Shown: positions 36,401-48,900 of the stretch, piece by piece
How the letters are laid out: every line of letters starts with the position of its first letter
How positions within the stretch are numbered: the first letter of the stretch is position 1
Assembly: GCA_963931865.1 (NCBI GenBank)
Contig: OZ007507.1
Coordinates: 13,492,932 to 13,556,931 of the forward strand
Origin: Axinella damicornis
Taxonomy: Eukaryota > Porifera > Demospongiae > Axinellida > Axinellidae
Direction of reading: 5' to 3'
DNA length: 64,000 bases
The notes under the pieces: generated by a model
Databases searched by the model: none
The model's input: only the letters and a program-made list of their open reading frames with translations
What the model was told of the DNA's origin: nothing
Made by a program: the position numbers and the translations under genes

Positions 36401-39400
36401 TTGTTACACTGCAAAAACACAAAGTTGACCTTTGACCTTTAGGGTTGGTCAAAAGTGCTTATCCCATTTTTCCACTGAGCCCTTCAGTTGTTTAGTAGAT
36501 TTCTTGAATGGTACTTGCGGTTGGTAGCTAGGTCAGCATAAATCTTCCATGTGTGTAGCATTCCGCATTCTCTTCCGAATTACTACAGATGCTATAGTAT
36601 AAACAATTCCCGCCAGCTAGGAACGTTTCCAGGGTTGAAACGGAAACGGCCGCAGCTGACGCTATCAGGCACCCTGTCTACATTATAGCAATATTTTCAG
36701 GCAATATTTGTCTCTGAACAGCATTATCTGCAACACGTGAACTTCCCGCTGCTGGCAGCCTGGTTCCGAGACCCTTCAGTTGCGGGTGGAATGGGCGGGG
36801 CAAGCGAGAGACTTTGAGACCACTGAATGAATGCCCCAATGCTCAGGCAGCAGTTCTGGGATAGCCTTGCATTGTCAGAGTCTCGCATCTCCACATCCCT
36901 CGGCTAAAGAGTCTTTGAAGTTTGACTTCCATACACAGGTAGCTAAAGGCAGTGTTTTAGTATATTTTCTCATACAGATAACCAGTCAGCAAATAACTAA
37001 TGAATTGGAATTGCCCAATATACCAGCAGCGGGAAGTTAGTTATAGAAATATCTATGTAACCGCAGTGTGCCTTATGCCTCATGTGTATGTGTGGCCTGG
37101 CCACTTGCATGCGTAGTCTGAGTTTTAGTGATGAGCTGAGATATAAAGATGTCGACTATGCTCACTATTGAACCCCACAAGTAGCTGCTCTAGCTACGTA
37201 GCTCTGTAATTACGCCTTGAAGGCCCCATGTGCTCGATAGGTTGAAAGTCTTGTGATGTCCTTGTAGTTTACTAAACTTAAGCAGCTGGTCAGAAATTAA
37301 ACCTGCAGCATTCTGAAGGGTCATCAACATTAATTCTTGAGCAATACTTACGTAGTCGCTATAGATCCTCATTTACAGATTCTTGCTAATGTACTCAGCT
37401 ATCAGTGCTAATGTAGCTACATGCGTCAAAGCTTGAGTGATCACGCATTTCATTGTTGCTGAATAGCAGCTGCCTGCACAGAATGTGTGTCTGTATTGGG
37501 CGTTCCTTGCAGAGACATACTCCTGACTACGTGTAACTTAATGTGATTGCTTACAGGCAACACTCTGACTTCATTGGGGAGGAAAGTGAACTGCTGGAAA
37601 TCAAAGTCGTACTGAAGGTTGATATCAACAGGCGCCATTGCTTCCGATACATTACACTGCTGGTTCCTGCGAATCAACTGCAGTGAAATTGCACGCCCTA
37701 AAGGTGAGTGTGGTAGAAGTTGAAGATCGTGCATCATTAGTATCGATCAGCAGGTAGCCACTCACAGAAGTGACATCCCAATGCAGATAATTACCCCGTG
37801 CACATGTACACAGCAGGGGTTAAGTGATCGGTTTGTTACCCCGTACACATGCACACAGCAGGGGTTAAGTGATCGGTTTGTTACCCCGTGCACATGCACA
37901 CAGCAGGGTTTAAGTGATCAGTTTGTTACCCCGTGCACATGCACACAGCAGGGGTTAAGTGATCAGTTTGTTACCCCGTGCACATGCACACAGCAGGGGT
38001 TAAGTGATCAGTTTGTTACCCCGTGCGCCTGCATGCAGCGGGGGTGATCGGCCATCTGTCTGTGGACCACACAAAATGAGCGGTTTATAGTTTGAGCAGT
38101 GATGAAGGCATAGATGTGTCAGAATTCAGAATCTACATAGCTCACAGACTAGACTATATCATGTCAAAGTAGCACATGCTCTCCTGAGCACCTCTAGTCT
38201 GACAAACACTTTGCGTATAACAACCGTAGCTAAGTGTGCAGTCAACTTCCTAAGCTTGGAGATAAAGAGTAGTCAGCCACGCAACATACAGTGGTTGGCT
38301 TCTGATAAGGAAACAGCTGTTCTTATGGCCAAGAAATTTCCACTGGTTTAGACAGTACTTCACAGCAAAGTCATTAATATTTTGATCGTGTGGAACTGGG
38401 GGCATATAACCAAATGTAAAAGCCTCCTTCAACTCCATACTCAAATGGAAAAAATGAGTTGTCAATGAAACTGATAATAAAATGGTCTGCTCTGTGTCAA
38501 TTGCTGTATCTTACCGACAATGTGAGTGTGAAGCAGATTAGCAAAGATGGTGATGCCATTTGGAGGAAAATACTAGTGTGTGAAAGGAAGAAATGCAGAA
38601 CATGATAGTGAAGTCTTACTCTCACTGTTTATCTGTGAAGTATCACAACTACATAATTACAGGGGCATAACTAGGATTTTGAAACTTTTTAGCTTTTTTG
38701 ACAATCAGTACAACTCATAGACAAAAGTTTGAATGTTGTAGGTGTTCTGGGATTGTTTCAGATGCAATCTTGGGACAAAATACCAACTTACTGCCAAGCC
38801 TGGTCTCATTCCATTATCCCAGAAAATGGGAATCAGACAGACATACATAGTAATTATGGAAAGACTGTATCAACTTTAAGGGAAGGAATTGAAGGTAGCT
38901 AAGAGCTTTAGCACGCAGAGACACTGCCTCCTTGCTTTTCGAAGGTACATAGTTTTGCCCTTAGATTATGACCATTAAATGTAGCGTACTTCAGTTGAAT
39001 ACAACAACATATGTATTACCCAATTGCATACCTGTGTGGTACAATCTGCAGAGCACTCTCCCAAAATAGAGTAGCTTTCTGTATTTGGGGGAACAATCAT
39101 TATCCTGTTCACAGAGTGCCCAACTTGCAAAATTCCAGCTTCATGCTGGCGTCGTGTGCTGGTGTAGAAAAACTCAATACCGGAGTTGTCGATCACACCT
39201 GTGAAGAGTTTAGAAAAGCACAGCAGACAAATTTAAACAAACTGGGACTTTGCTGAACTGATTAGCTATCACCGTCAATTATTAGTTATTGACTAACACA
39301 TACCACTTTGTGAATCCGGGTTGTCATAATGCATCTCCACAACAACATATCTAGCAGTTCCAGGACCACCAATGGGATAGGCCACATTCTCAGGATAGGC

Positions 39401-42400
39401 AAAATCCTGTGACAATCAGTAGTAATATGCAATGTATAAACCATTGGTAATACAATACACAGATATACCTCTGTCTAGATATCCATTGAGCAATTCGTAA
39501 TTCCAGTGTTACTTACCACTCCTCCAACAGCCCATCCGGCAATAAGTTCTCCACCCCGACATTCAGACACACTGTCTCCAACGTTGTTACATGGAGCACT
39601 GTCGTTCACTTCGGTTTCATTCAGTCCCGTACACAAGTAGATCAGCATGTGGTGCACATAGGCAAAGTTCTCGTTGCCAATCAACGGCGAGTACTAAACA
39701 ATGTATGAGGGTAAGTAATTTACTGTCAACATACATTCATAAGAATTAGCAAGCAGCAAGTCAATTATAGACACTGACATGGAATCTGATGGACGAATTG
39801 ACTTGCCATAAACTGAAAACTCCATACAACAACGTAACAGAAGGGCCATCTATACTCTGTATCTATACCAGTGAAAGGGTTAAGTGCAATTTTTCTTTTC
39901 TGTCAGCTACTTTACTAACTTTGAAGTAGAGTCTCACTCAAGTAAGACTGCTGACCTTGACAGACCTGGAACTGTAACCCTATATTCATAAAATTTTGTT
40001 ATGTATGATTCTAGCTTGCTTCTTACTCGAACGACATACTGCTGACGTTGTTGGACCTCCTGAGGTAGCTCTGCAGCAGCACACCAGTAGGTGGTGTCTA
40101 CATTTGGAATCTCAACCTGGATACATAATATAAGAGATTTGTCATGCAGCAATTATAAATGAATTAATACATCCTTCCCACCTCCACATTTACGCACGTC
40201 ACAATCTTACGTGACAAACCCAGAGGTTTAACTGAGACTGATTATGGTCCTTGTCAGAGCCATGGTCAGGGTATGGTTGGACAGAGGGTCAGTGCTGACT
40301 TCAGCATTAGCTTGCCTATCTCTGTTCCACATTTCAGTTCTGTTTCTCGCGTCATTACCACACTCTCATTATGATTATGGCAAGACTGCATGTGTTTGAT
40401 AAAGCCGAGGTACATACATTGTTCACTCTGATAGTGAAGGAACGTGTGTCACTGGGGTCAGGTGGTGTATTGCGAAGTCCTCCCAGAAGGTTAATACTAG
40501 CGGCCCCACGGGTCTGATGTCGGCTAGCATCACTGCCATCTGTTGCAGTAGGGTCGATGTCATTCCAGCTGAATACTACACGGGCTGTGTCAGGCTGCAA
40601 CAAATACACAGAATAGCAGCATATATTACTGGAATGTAATGCACCCCTGACTCCATCGTATTAGCAAAACTAAAATGCTGTGGACACTAGTGAGTTAGCA
40701 ATCTGAGTAGGTAAGTTACATTTAGAACCATAACAATACCAGAATGTTTCGGTCTCTGTCATCACAGGTGGTCCAGTTCCTGGTAAACTCCAGGATGGTG
40801 TATCCACCTTCTTCCTCCCCACTGACCAAGAACCAGTCTTGGCTGGGATCAATGGGAGGCAGTGCTTGCTGTACTGCATAGCGGTCCTGCAGGTAGAGAA
40901 TCACATCAATTTCCATGCATAAACCTCAGGACAAATTGAGGCAGGCAAGGTATTGTAATGATGACTGTTTATGGTGACAGAATTATGGCTTCTTTTGTAG
41001 CTATTCGTTACCATCATCATACTGAACTGTTACTATCATCCCAACCTTGTTTTTTGCCATTCTGCTGCAGTCTTGCAGTACGTTGGCTTGGATCAGTCGA
41101 GAGACAAAGGTCAAAGGTCAAGCTAGTACTTTTGTAATCTAGTATTTGAGAACACCTTCAAGTTCAGAATACACTTAGTCTGAGTTTATTCTGAACTTGA
41201 AGGAGTCCTCCAGGTGATCCAAGGCAACTTCAAAGGCTTGTGGATAGCCTGGTAGTCTCACATGTCCAGACATGCACTCCCACTGCATGGCTGCCAGCTG
41301 GAGTGTCCAGCAAAGGTGTAATTGATTGTGCTAAGAATGCAATTATCAGAGAAACTTGAAACCAGATGGGGTACTTTCTAGACTTACAAAATCGCAACAC
41401 CTATCCATTACCAAAAGTAAAGCATGGTCACATATGACTACATGAAACAGTGTATGTGAATTTAGTTGGAATCAAGTAGAAAGTTAACAGATAAAGATGC
41501 CAGCAGCATTTTCGAAATCTCAACCTGCTAGGCCAAGCAAGTCAAATCATAATTCAGCCAGAATATATACTCCCACTAGTCAGCAAATTACACACTGCAC
41601 TAGACTGTGGACAATGAAGTTAGAGTTACATATTATGTGCCTGATGGTAATAAATGGGCATTAATACTGCTGTTTTATTAGTTTCAAACACCAGATTAAT
41701 TTTGCTAGCACTGAATTGCTTAGACTTGGGGAATATAGCAACGCCCAACTTGCAAGGACATAACAAGCTTATTAGGGGCAGGAAGGGGGCACAGCCCCGT
41801 GGCGTTTTGAGATTCAGAGACCCCATCAAGGGCTTCAGACGGGAATTTGACACTCCGTCCTGTGGCAAGCTATTGTAGTAGGTTTCGATTTCTGATTATC
41901 GTGAGAGTGGTATGAGCACATTGATGAATTAGCACAACACACTGTTCAAAAGCAAGATGATGACTCTGCTCATGAGCACACAAAATGCATGGATCTTTGT
42001 CGATATCCAGACGTTCAAAACTGTAAAGTACGTAGTGCTGGTAGAGGTCTACTAGCCATCACCAATCTTCAGTATCTATAATAGCTATACACCAAAAGAA
42101 TGGTTTTGGTGAGCTTGAATGGTGAATGGTTACAGTTGGCAGATGTGCGTAAAAGTATACTGAAGTTACACCCTTTTACCCCTTTACCACACAAATTCCG
42201 TAAGTGTTCTGCAGGCTTATGTTAAAACAATTTAAAAAGAGAAACCACTAGGACACACAATGGTGTGAGTTGGTAGTGAAGTCAGTCTCAAAATGAATTG
42301 TTTATTTCAAAGTTATTGGTAGTATCTTCCTTTAACAGAGATAGAACTGCTTACGTGTTTTTGATCAACAACATTTAATGCCGTGTACTTTGTATCTACC

Positions 42401-43797
42401 ATTTTTCACTATAAACTGGAGGGCAAAGAGATCATACTGACCAATCAGCAGGCAGTATAGTGATGTGATGCCCTACAGTTCCCATAGTAAATAAAAGATG
42501 CACAAAATATATAGTGCATTGGTGGATCAAAGGCACCGACTAGCAAGCCAGACCCTTACATGCACACATGCATGCAGGATCATGCCACTACAGCCATATG
42601 CATGAGTCCAGTGTAATCAGATTACGCAATAAGCAATCACTACACCACAAACAAAGTGTTCCTTTACCGTGAATGTATTCCTAAGAAATTTAAAGAATTC
42701 AGTGGAAGAAGCATGATAGCTGCATGTGTATGCCCACTAATAACCACTGCATTCCTTGAATTCACATGGGAAGGATAGTCACACAACGTACTGTGGTAGC
42801 CAAATACCGTTTGTGTATACAGGCCTGTAATGTTTTGCTGGGTGTATAAATATATTCATGACTGCAATTCCTTTGTGTGCGAGTACTATATTCACATCCG
42901 AAGTGGCTATTGGTCCGGCAGGCGGCTTAGGGTATATTAGGGCCAGGGCGGTTCTAGATGCATGTGCATATCCGGTACCTATACCTAGAGTATATACTTA
43001 CTGCCGGGGACCAATAGTCCTGACAGACATGATTCACTTGTCCGCAACCATGCAGACTATATAACCATGCACTGTGTCGTTGAGATGTAATCATTGCCTC
43101 ACAATTTATTATCTAGCTTGCGACCATATACCCACATACATGGACAAGGTTGCATCTGCATGTCCTCTCAGTCCAACGGTTTACTAGCAAATTCATTGCT
43201 CTACACCCCACTGCCCAGTCATTATCATTCTGGTGACAATTGTGGGTCAAAGTTAGCCTCGTTCCCGTCCCACGCCCAGCTTTTCATCGCTTGCAGTACG
43301 GTAAGCGACGAAAAGCTGAGCGTAGGACTGGGTACGAGGCTAGGTCAAAGTAGCTAACATATCTAATCTCACGCACCACACCAGCTGCAGCGCTCCGTTA
43401 TCTTGGTAGTATTAGTAATACCATCAGGTTGTTATCATTTTTGCAGTGATAATAAGCTAGTTATACTAGCAATTTAAAAGTTGCTAGTACATGAAAATTA
43501 CAGTTCAGAGTAACAAAGACTCACATGAAAGTATGCTCGTCCGTTGCTCACCCACCCCATCACAATATCGGAGTTCACCATCCCACCGTTGGGCGAGATA
43601 CCGAATCCCACCCATCCCGTCGTGCTGACGTTCACTGCAAAGGCGATCGTGCGCTCTGCAGTGCTGAAGTTCCAGTGGAGCACGTACGTATCTCCATTCC
43701 GGTCGTAGAGTGCCATATTGAAGGGATACCTGCTTGAGAGGTCGTGAACACCCAGAACGAGGGGCAGCAGAGTCAATACACACAGCAGCGACTTCAT
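33407..43797 (-). CDS. DBH/MOXD1-like copper monooxygenase, gene C
   Basis: Third copy. Exons: 43797-43525, 40886-40740, 40594-40418, 40116-40027, 39693-39517, 39406-39304, 39198-39032, 38572-38515, 37697-37555, 36096-36034, 35556-35426, 34995-34839, 33601-33407. GT-AG boundaries and phases match the other copies; product about 626 residues. The signal peptide (MKSLLCVLTLLPLVLGVHD) equals that of B. Copper ligands are intact in YVHHMLIYLC, EMHYDNPD, LLHTHIV and REEMC. Tail exon 13 ends GGSGVMTVSSLLLMVAMSV plus leucines, GPI-signal-like. Body exons are closest to gene B, but the 3' part of exon 1 and the adjacent intron 1 match gene A at synonymous and intronic positions, evidence of gene conversion or unequal exchange. 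An 89-bp MITE sits in that A-like intron segment. Confidence 0.93.
34040..34385 (+). pseudogene. Degraded transposase C-terminal zinc-finger fragment
   Basis: Plus-strand frames encode KAHKAEEKSRKAVENTNK, then VTLDDIDDSECRMCFTTYEED and SGKEWV. After a frameshift comes CACSQWLH, a stop codon, then DCAEDCV. A CxxC...CxC...WLHxDC pattern of this kind is found at the C-terminus of pogo/Tigger-type DDE transposases in invertebrates (recalled, not searched). It lies in intron 12 of gene C, opposite to that gene, and cannot encode an intact protein. Confidence 0.45.
35091..35150. repeat. TA and TG dinucleotide microsatellite
   Basis: Runs of TATATA (interrupted by AATTA) are followed by (TG)n, in intron 11 of gene C. 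Confidence 0.85.
36252..36487. repeat. 236-bp foldback element
   Basis: GAAGGACTCAGTGAAAAAG at the left is mirrored by TTTTTCCACTGAGCCCTTC at the right, with ACCAACTCTAAAGGTGAAAGGTCAA against TTGACCTTTGACCTTTAGGG inside. It is a MITE-like insertion in intron 9 of gene C. Confidence 0.7.
37791..38050 (+). repeat. 45-bp minisatellite derived from a transposon end
   Basis: Six tandem units start at 37791, 37836, 37881, 37926, 37971 and 38016 (last one partial), each TTACCCCGTGCACATGCACA followed by CAGCAGGGGTTAAGTGATCGG and TTTG. The unit resembles the first 46 bases of the dispersed repeat at 50539. Because 45 is a multiple of three, the array has an open frame with a 15-residue repeat, not a gene. 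It is in intron 8 of gene C. Confidence 0.85.
41154..41205. repeat. Short inverted repeat
   Basis: CCTTCAAGTTCAGAATA is mirrored by ATTCTGAACTTGAAGG around a 16-base loop, in intron 1 of gene C. Confidence 0.6.
43245..43351. mobile_element. 89-bp hairpin MITE with perfect 9-bp target duplication and empty site in gene A
   Basis: The element 43254-43342 begins TAGCCTCGTTCCCGTCC and ends GGACTGGGTACGAGGCTA, with CCAGCTTTTC/GAAAAGCTG arms. GGTCAAAGT repeats on both sides (43245-43253, 43343-43351). The matching intron 1 of gene A near 16216 has a single GGTCAAAGT and no insert. Confidence 0.9.
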
Positions 43798-45938
43798 CGT
43801 TGCGATTTAACCTGCACACAGGTACGGTAGCTCCAGCAACAAAAATCAATAAAGAGCGACTGCAGCGATGAGGGGGAGGATCTCAGTCTCACGCCTAGGA
43901 ATCGATATCGATCACATGACGGAGTATTAAATCGCTTATTGCACACTTTAGTGTGCATTATCTAGATAGCTAATGCACACTTTTCAAAGATCAAAGGCTG
44001 TCTCGGGTCTGTGAGTTGCACTAAGTAGCTTTTAGATACCAGTTTGCAGTGCATTACGGGCTTTAGTGCACTCGGGCAATCTAGTTAACGGTCTCGGGCG
44101 GATAATGTACTCGCCTTCGGCTCGTGCATTATCTCGCCCTCGACCGTTAACTAGATTGCCCTCGTGCACTAAAACCCGTAATGCACTGCAATTTGAAAGT
44201 GGCATCTAAATATTACCTAGTGTCACGACTCGGCCGGGTCTAATACACATGCACAACTCGCGGAACGGAACATGTAGGCTGTACATGTATTCAGAGTGTG
44301 ACCGAGCACACGTGCACAACACAGCCTAGCTGAAACTAAAGTCATCAGTGAACGCTACGTAGTGCAGCTAGTTTTTGTTCCAAGCACATGGAGCACATGG
44401 CTACCCTGGTTTCTGGTAGACAGCTGTTGCATGTCGTTGTGGTATTTGAGACTAATTGCATGAGCTCACTACAAGTGCACATCAAAGTTGTGGAGGGTAT
44501 TATGTTGGAATCTGCAGGATATGGTTGTAAGATTATCTGGGCTTGAAGTTCCTCTCAGAGGTTGCCTTATGCAATCAATCCCTAGTACCGAAACGAGCCT
44601 TTCATATGTAACCACAGCTGCCTTGGACTGTTAGCAATCAGGGTAGCTAACCACTATTTGGCTGGAAGCATATATACGTTAGCTAGGACAATACTACAAT
44701 TCGATTCTAATAATTTTATTGATAGATATATATCTCTATCAATAAATAGTGCAGTAGCACGATACTACTATGGGGTGCCATTTCTTTCAAAATTTTGTTT
44801 CTTGCGTTAATTATTTATAAGACGAATGGTATTGATATATAGGTAGATATGACGGTATCCACTAAATGCACGCATTGTCATCAGCTCAGCTCATGCAGTT
44901 CATTGTGATTTGATACCCAGGAATAACTGAACTCGCTTGAGTTACCATTAATGGCATGATATAAAATTCCATGTCAACCAACACTAATTATAGCAATGGT
45001 GCTATACAACTTGAGCTCAAAGCAACACGGTAAAAACACACAACAATAATTATTAGACAGCAATGCAAGTATACATCCATGGAAACAACTGAACCTTGAC
45101 TACGTAGTGTCATGGGCCAGCCGTCTTGAACAATGTAGAACAGTAGGGGTAAAGCAAAAGGTAAGGAACAAACAAAATTGAAGTCCATACCAATAGCTAT
45201 CCGACATTTCCATCATCAAACCAGACAGCAATGTATGTATGAGGGCCTCAGGCTTGGATGAGGTACAGGACAGAAGAGGCTTGGTGTAGGAGACAAAGAA
45301 TAGATAGCTGCACTCTGCAGTAGGTGCTCTACTCACTTCACAAGGCCTAGAATCTTGGCCAGTGTCTTTTTGCTGTGCTAGCTACTACGTAAATACAATA
45401 GAACTCTCCACATCTCTATTAGTTATTGGGGGTGAACCTGGTGTGCTCCTGTTTGCAGTACTCAACTGTGGGTGATACATTGAAGTTACATGTGATTTTA
45501 AATTACATGTAACACATTATCTGAGCTGAGAATACCACTCTCTTTCGGCAACGACAGATTCTGAAATAAAGATCGGATAATCATGCATGTATCAGACATG
45601 CATGCACTGAGATGAATGTAAAGGACAAATCCAGCTTGTGCACATGCACATGTATAATAATGCATGCATGACGGTTCCAGAATATGCTTTCTGAAATTCT
45701 TCAAAATCAAATGCAGTCGGCATTATTTATAAACCATGATTGTGCAGCAAGAAATTACGAAAGCCTGCATGCATGCATACAAATGTACAAAAGGAGTATA
45801 TACTCATGCATAACTATCAAATGTATACGGGCACTAACTACTGTGCAGCTGCAGCCTTCATCTAATTTCAGACAAAAGTGTGCAAAATTAGCTACCACCT
45901 TGGTCACACATTACACTAAACTGGAGGTCACGCAAGTT
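43798..45938. other. Intergenic: gene C upstream and gene D downstream
   Basis: Apart from the foldback at 44024-44215 and a small palindrome (TTATTGATAGATATATATC and its complement near 44720-44750), no supported feature is visible. Minus-strand ORFs near 45000-45340 show no family signature. Confidence 0.4.
44024..44215. repeat. ~190-bp foldback element
   Basis: The left arm AGTTTGCAGTGCATTACGGG, then TTTAGTGCACTCGGGCAATC and TAGTTAACGGTC, is mirrored on the right by GACCGTTAACTAGATTGCCC and CCCGTAATGCACTGCAA. The two arms meet near GCCTTCGGC. A diverged relative is at 28660-28910. It lies ~230 bases upstream of the gene C start, so it may overlap regulatory sequence. Confidence 0.75.
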
Positions 45939-48900
45939 TCAAAGCAGCAGAGTAGTGAGGCTTGTCACTGCCATCAGAAGCAGAGAGCTCACAACCATCG
46001 CTCCACTGCCAACCCCAGGACGCTGGCAGCAGGGGAGGGGAACAGTGGGAGGATTACTGCAGTTGTTTGGAGTCTCATAGGCACATTGGACGTTTGGCTG
46101 AGCAGGAACACTGCGATTACTCAATATGAAACCCTAAGAGAGAGAGAAGGAAATTTTAATGTGGGCTGCAGCCCGCATTCAGTACAGCTGTACTGAATGT
46201 GAATAGTACAATGTAGCTAGTAAAAAAAGGTGTGGAGGTTTAACTACAAAATCATGTTTATGTTGAATGGCTTACCCCATCCCCTGAAGTACAGAAGGTG
46301 TATGCATTTCCATTGACAATGGAGTTGGAAAAGCTGTTAACCTGCGCCTGCGACCAGTCAACTTGGTTGAAAGCACTTTCCACTTGTGCAGTGGTTAAGT
46401 TCCTCATGCCCCACCTTCCAAGGATGCTATAAAGATTAGTCTGTGCTGCTCCAGGCCTGCATAGGTAAAGAGCAGGACTAAAAATCATGGAGGGTATTGC
46501 AGAATATTCATGAGTAGGTTTGCCAGTATACGGAAGTTACACCATTGACAAAAGGATCTTTCTTAAGTTCACTGTTAAAAACGGCACTTTCGGTTTAACA
46601 CACTTACTCTGTTGGAGATTGGTTGTTATAGTAATCATTGCCATGCCGGCGTTAAATGTAAAGTGCATGCAAACTAACCGCCTTTAGTTCTTTAACAGTG
46701 TTGCTGCTGAACCATTACCTCTTAAAACACTAAAAGTCAGGTATTCCTATGGACTCACGGAACATCATTTTGGATGAAGGGGACATATCCTACCGGGTCT
46801 GGAAAACTCCCACAGACAGCAAGATCCGATATCATTCTGGGGTAGTAATTAACGAAGGCAAAACACATCTCCTCACGTGTACCCTCACCACCCTGCATGT
46901 GTGGAAGACACAGCACCAGTTGCATGGTTTCAAAATCATCTCATCCTCTTAAAGTGAGGGTTGCAGGTCCTAGCTGCTCCACAAAATTTACTGAGGACTG
47001 ACAATGGTCGGCCAAATGTAACCACTGTTATTATAGTGTTCACTATCTATAAAGATTTGCGAACAAGTTTCATACACAAAATTACTTACAACTGTAACTC
47101 CAGTCCTTGGAGGAGAGATACGAGCAGTATTGTAGAAGCACTTCAGTGACATGACATCACCCTGTGTCAGAAAAGGTATGTAAACTAAACACAGGCAAGA
47201 CTACCTGTAGATAAGGGACTGGGTGGGCCCAGTAACTGGCAGAGCGTCAATACTTACCGCTTGTCTGTTCGAGTCAGTGGTGGGAAAACTTAAAGTTATG
47301 TAGTTGATTATTTTGGTGATTCTGCTGCTTAGAGGAGTTCGTCCATGTAGGAAACAACATAAATTCAAAAGTGAGGTGTTTCCACAAATGGACGAGCGGA
47401 TGGTGCAATCACGGAAGAACTTCGACGATGATCGTGCCCATCCAGTCCCACATTTGCAGGTAGTGTTTCCTGTATAACTCCACTAGCTACTCATGCAAAA
47501 AACGTGGTTGATTAACTCATTGCACGTGAAAATGATGTCATCATTATTTCGACAAGGTCAAACTTTTCTCAATCTCTCACAGGCATAGACACCTTGCTAG
47601 GGGTGAAGTATTGCCATCTCACGCACGATTGAATTAATGTGTGATGATTGCACGAGCTTGAACTCGAACAATTTGCCGATTTGAGAATCCTTCCAGTAGC
47701 TAATTGTCTAGTGCAGCTTCTTTCAAGGTTGTAGACCACACCCAGTGGAGGCCAGACATGGAGAGAAAGTAAGTGTAGTGTGCCCTAGCTAGCTGGTCAC
47801 TTCAATAGTTCCTTGTGCCAAATAGTTCTAACTCAAATCCAGCAATGGTAGAGTCCGGAGATCAGCTTTATATACGGCACAACTGAGAAACCAGCAAAGC
47901 AGGTAGCTAATGGTGATTACAGATGACTGCAATGGAGACACAGCCTGGAGTCAGTTGTACATAACTGATCGTCTTTACCTCATTGTCCATTCGTTACATC
48001 ACTATCTATATATCAATAGGCAGTGGGTGGGTTGAAGGGAGGAGGGTTTTCTAGATGCTGAGTTAGGAGTGTCTTTGTCTTTCCAGTTGGCTCGCTTAGG
48101 ATAGGAATATTCCCTTCCCCATTCCATCTGCCATGTGCATTTTCATTTGGGTGAGCCATAAGCTTGCCATCTACAAGCAGCTTGGGATTACCATTAACTG
48201 TTTTGCTGGGTTTTCTGTTGTGCCCTATAAAAGCTGATCTCCGGATTTTATTTACCAGTGCTTGCACTGCTTGTTGAACGATATATTATATACCATGAAA
48301 ATTTCCTTACAGGCAACAGCGTCACTTCTGCTGGTAGGTGAACGGTCTGCTGGTAGTCGAAGTCGTACTGCAGGTTCTGTTCAATTGGTTCCAGTTCCTC
48401 CAAAACTCCACACACAGGGTTCGGCCTGTAATGCTGAAGAGTGAGCCCATTTCCTATCACAAGGGGAACAAGTGTTGCGATCATTGCATACTTTAGTCTA
48501 AGTCAGGATTGTATCCATGCTAATTTTATCAATCCCATTGTGAAAAGCCTTGGCTGTTTCCACTTACATAGATTTCAGTGTATGAGGTTGATGAATTATC
48601 TCTCGTGGATGCTCAAGTCATTTTGCCTCACAGGTGTTCATCCTTGAGGACAAAACTTGCGAAAGGCAGTAGTGAAAACAACTAAATCTCCTTTTTTTTA
48701 AAAGTGCTTCTATTGTTCTACCCATGGGAAGACAAGATAAAACAGCTGAAAAGGCACCACCCTCTTTGATTCCATGCTGTTCAGATGGGTGTCTACGACA
48801 AACTTGACAGACAATGCATTTGAAACCAGTTCAAGGTGATTTGTCTAGTGCTGGAGAGTAAAAATGATGATCGGAACAAATCTAAAACTGCTGAACAATA

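Noticed and set aside
37781..38047. ORF with a 15-residue TPCTCTQQGLSDQFV-like repeat
   Set aside because: It arises from a 45-bp minisatellite whose period is a multiple of three; no start context or neighbours support a gene.
37791..38050. Regularly spaced repeats resembling a CRISPR array
   Set aside because: The units are contiguous with no unique spacers, and the genome is eukaryotic.
43505..43849. Minus-strand ORF overlapping exon 1 of gene C in another frame (and its counterpart at 16382-16660)
   Set aside because: These are shadow frames of the DOMON exon; the signal-peptide frame and splice sites identify the real one.
45684..46196. 170-codon plus-strand ORF
   Set aside because: It is antisense to the last exon of gene D and its 3' flank; the minus frame has the conserved tail and clean splice acceptor.
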